Shown here piece by piece: positions 63,985-64,000 of a DNA stretch of 64,000 nucleotides. Under the pieces are notes generated by a model. It searched no databases, was not told where the DNA came from, and saw nothing but the letters and a program-made list of their open reading frames with translations. The DNA is from Paragorgia papillata (lineage: Eukaryota > Cnidaria > Anthozoa > Scleralcyonacea > Coralliidae): positions 62,001 to 126,000 of the forward strand of contig JAWNZC010000296.1 of NCBI GenBank assembly GCA_035771165.1. The letters are read 5' to 3'. Every line of letters starts with the position of its first letter. Within the stretch, counting starts at the first letter, position 1. Both the position numbers and the translations under genes were made by a program.

Positions 63985-64000
63985 GTTCGACTTGTCATTG

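Larger units (their letters stand above)
59420..64000 (+). repeat. Segmental duplication, copy 2 (reaches window end)
   Basis: Direct copy of 53556-58128. Lacks gene B exons 1-6 and the F3 fold-back. The right end is not visible. Confidence 0.95.

Overview
The window is spliced, repeat-dense animal DNA. Only two protein-coding genes can be supported. Both are built from short exons with GT/AG (once GC/AG) borders, and they encode immunoglobulin-superfamily (IgSF) proteins. Most of the rest is tandem arrays, fold-back and terminal-inverted-repeat (TIR) elements, SINEs, LINE 3' ends and a solo LTR. The tRNA- and 5S-derived SINEs, many hAT/Harbinger-like miniature elements and hammerhead-like motifs suit a non-vertebrate metazoan. 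I favour a cnidarian (anthozoan) or another early-branching animal, but I cannot name the species.

Gene A (minus strand, start codon at 27098, last visible exon at 1626) was pieced together from 13 exons whose phases all agree, giving 843 codons. The order is signal peptide, Ig1-Ig6, FN3-1, FN3-2 and the first half of FN3-3. This order, and details such as the Ig6-FN3-1 junction, match the L1CAM/neuroglian/neurofascin family. The remaining FN3 domains, any membrane span and any cytoplasmic tail would lie off the left edge.

Gene B (plus strand, 45598-57783, nine exons, 609 aa) is a head-to-head paralogue. Its exons for the signal peptide and Ig1-Ig4 match gene A exon by exon in phase and nearly in length; the Ig2 exon is 333 nt in both. 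After Ig4 it switches to a C-terminal von Willebrand factor A (VWA) domain with an intact MIDAS motif and then stops, so it is predicted to be secreted. The Ig1-4 horseshoe unit of the L1 family joined to a VWA domain is an architecture I do not recognise.

The 3' part of gene B (second half of Ig4, both VWA exons, introns and poly(A) signal) is repeated almost identically 5.86 kb downstream (59420 to the window end). The second copy lacks the upstream exons. It could be an alternative 3' cassette, a dead partial duplication, or an assembly artefact. Intron 8 of gene B is a 26-bp minisatellite that starts exactly at the splice donor and repeats a donor-like GTAAGG/GTAAGA dozens of times.

Layout: 1-1600 TGATGG-type minisatellite; 1626-27098 gene A with repeat-filled introns (pentanucleotide, ATC and ATTC arrays, several LINE/SINE/MITE insertions); 27099-45597 intergenic space between the two divergent genes, filled with transposon relics; 45598-57783 gene B, with a different tandem array in most introns; 58134-59419 spacer; 59420-64000 second copy of the gene B 3' cassette.
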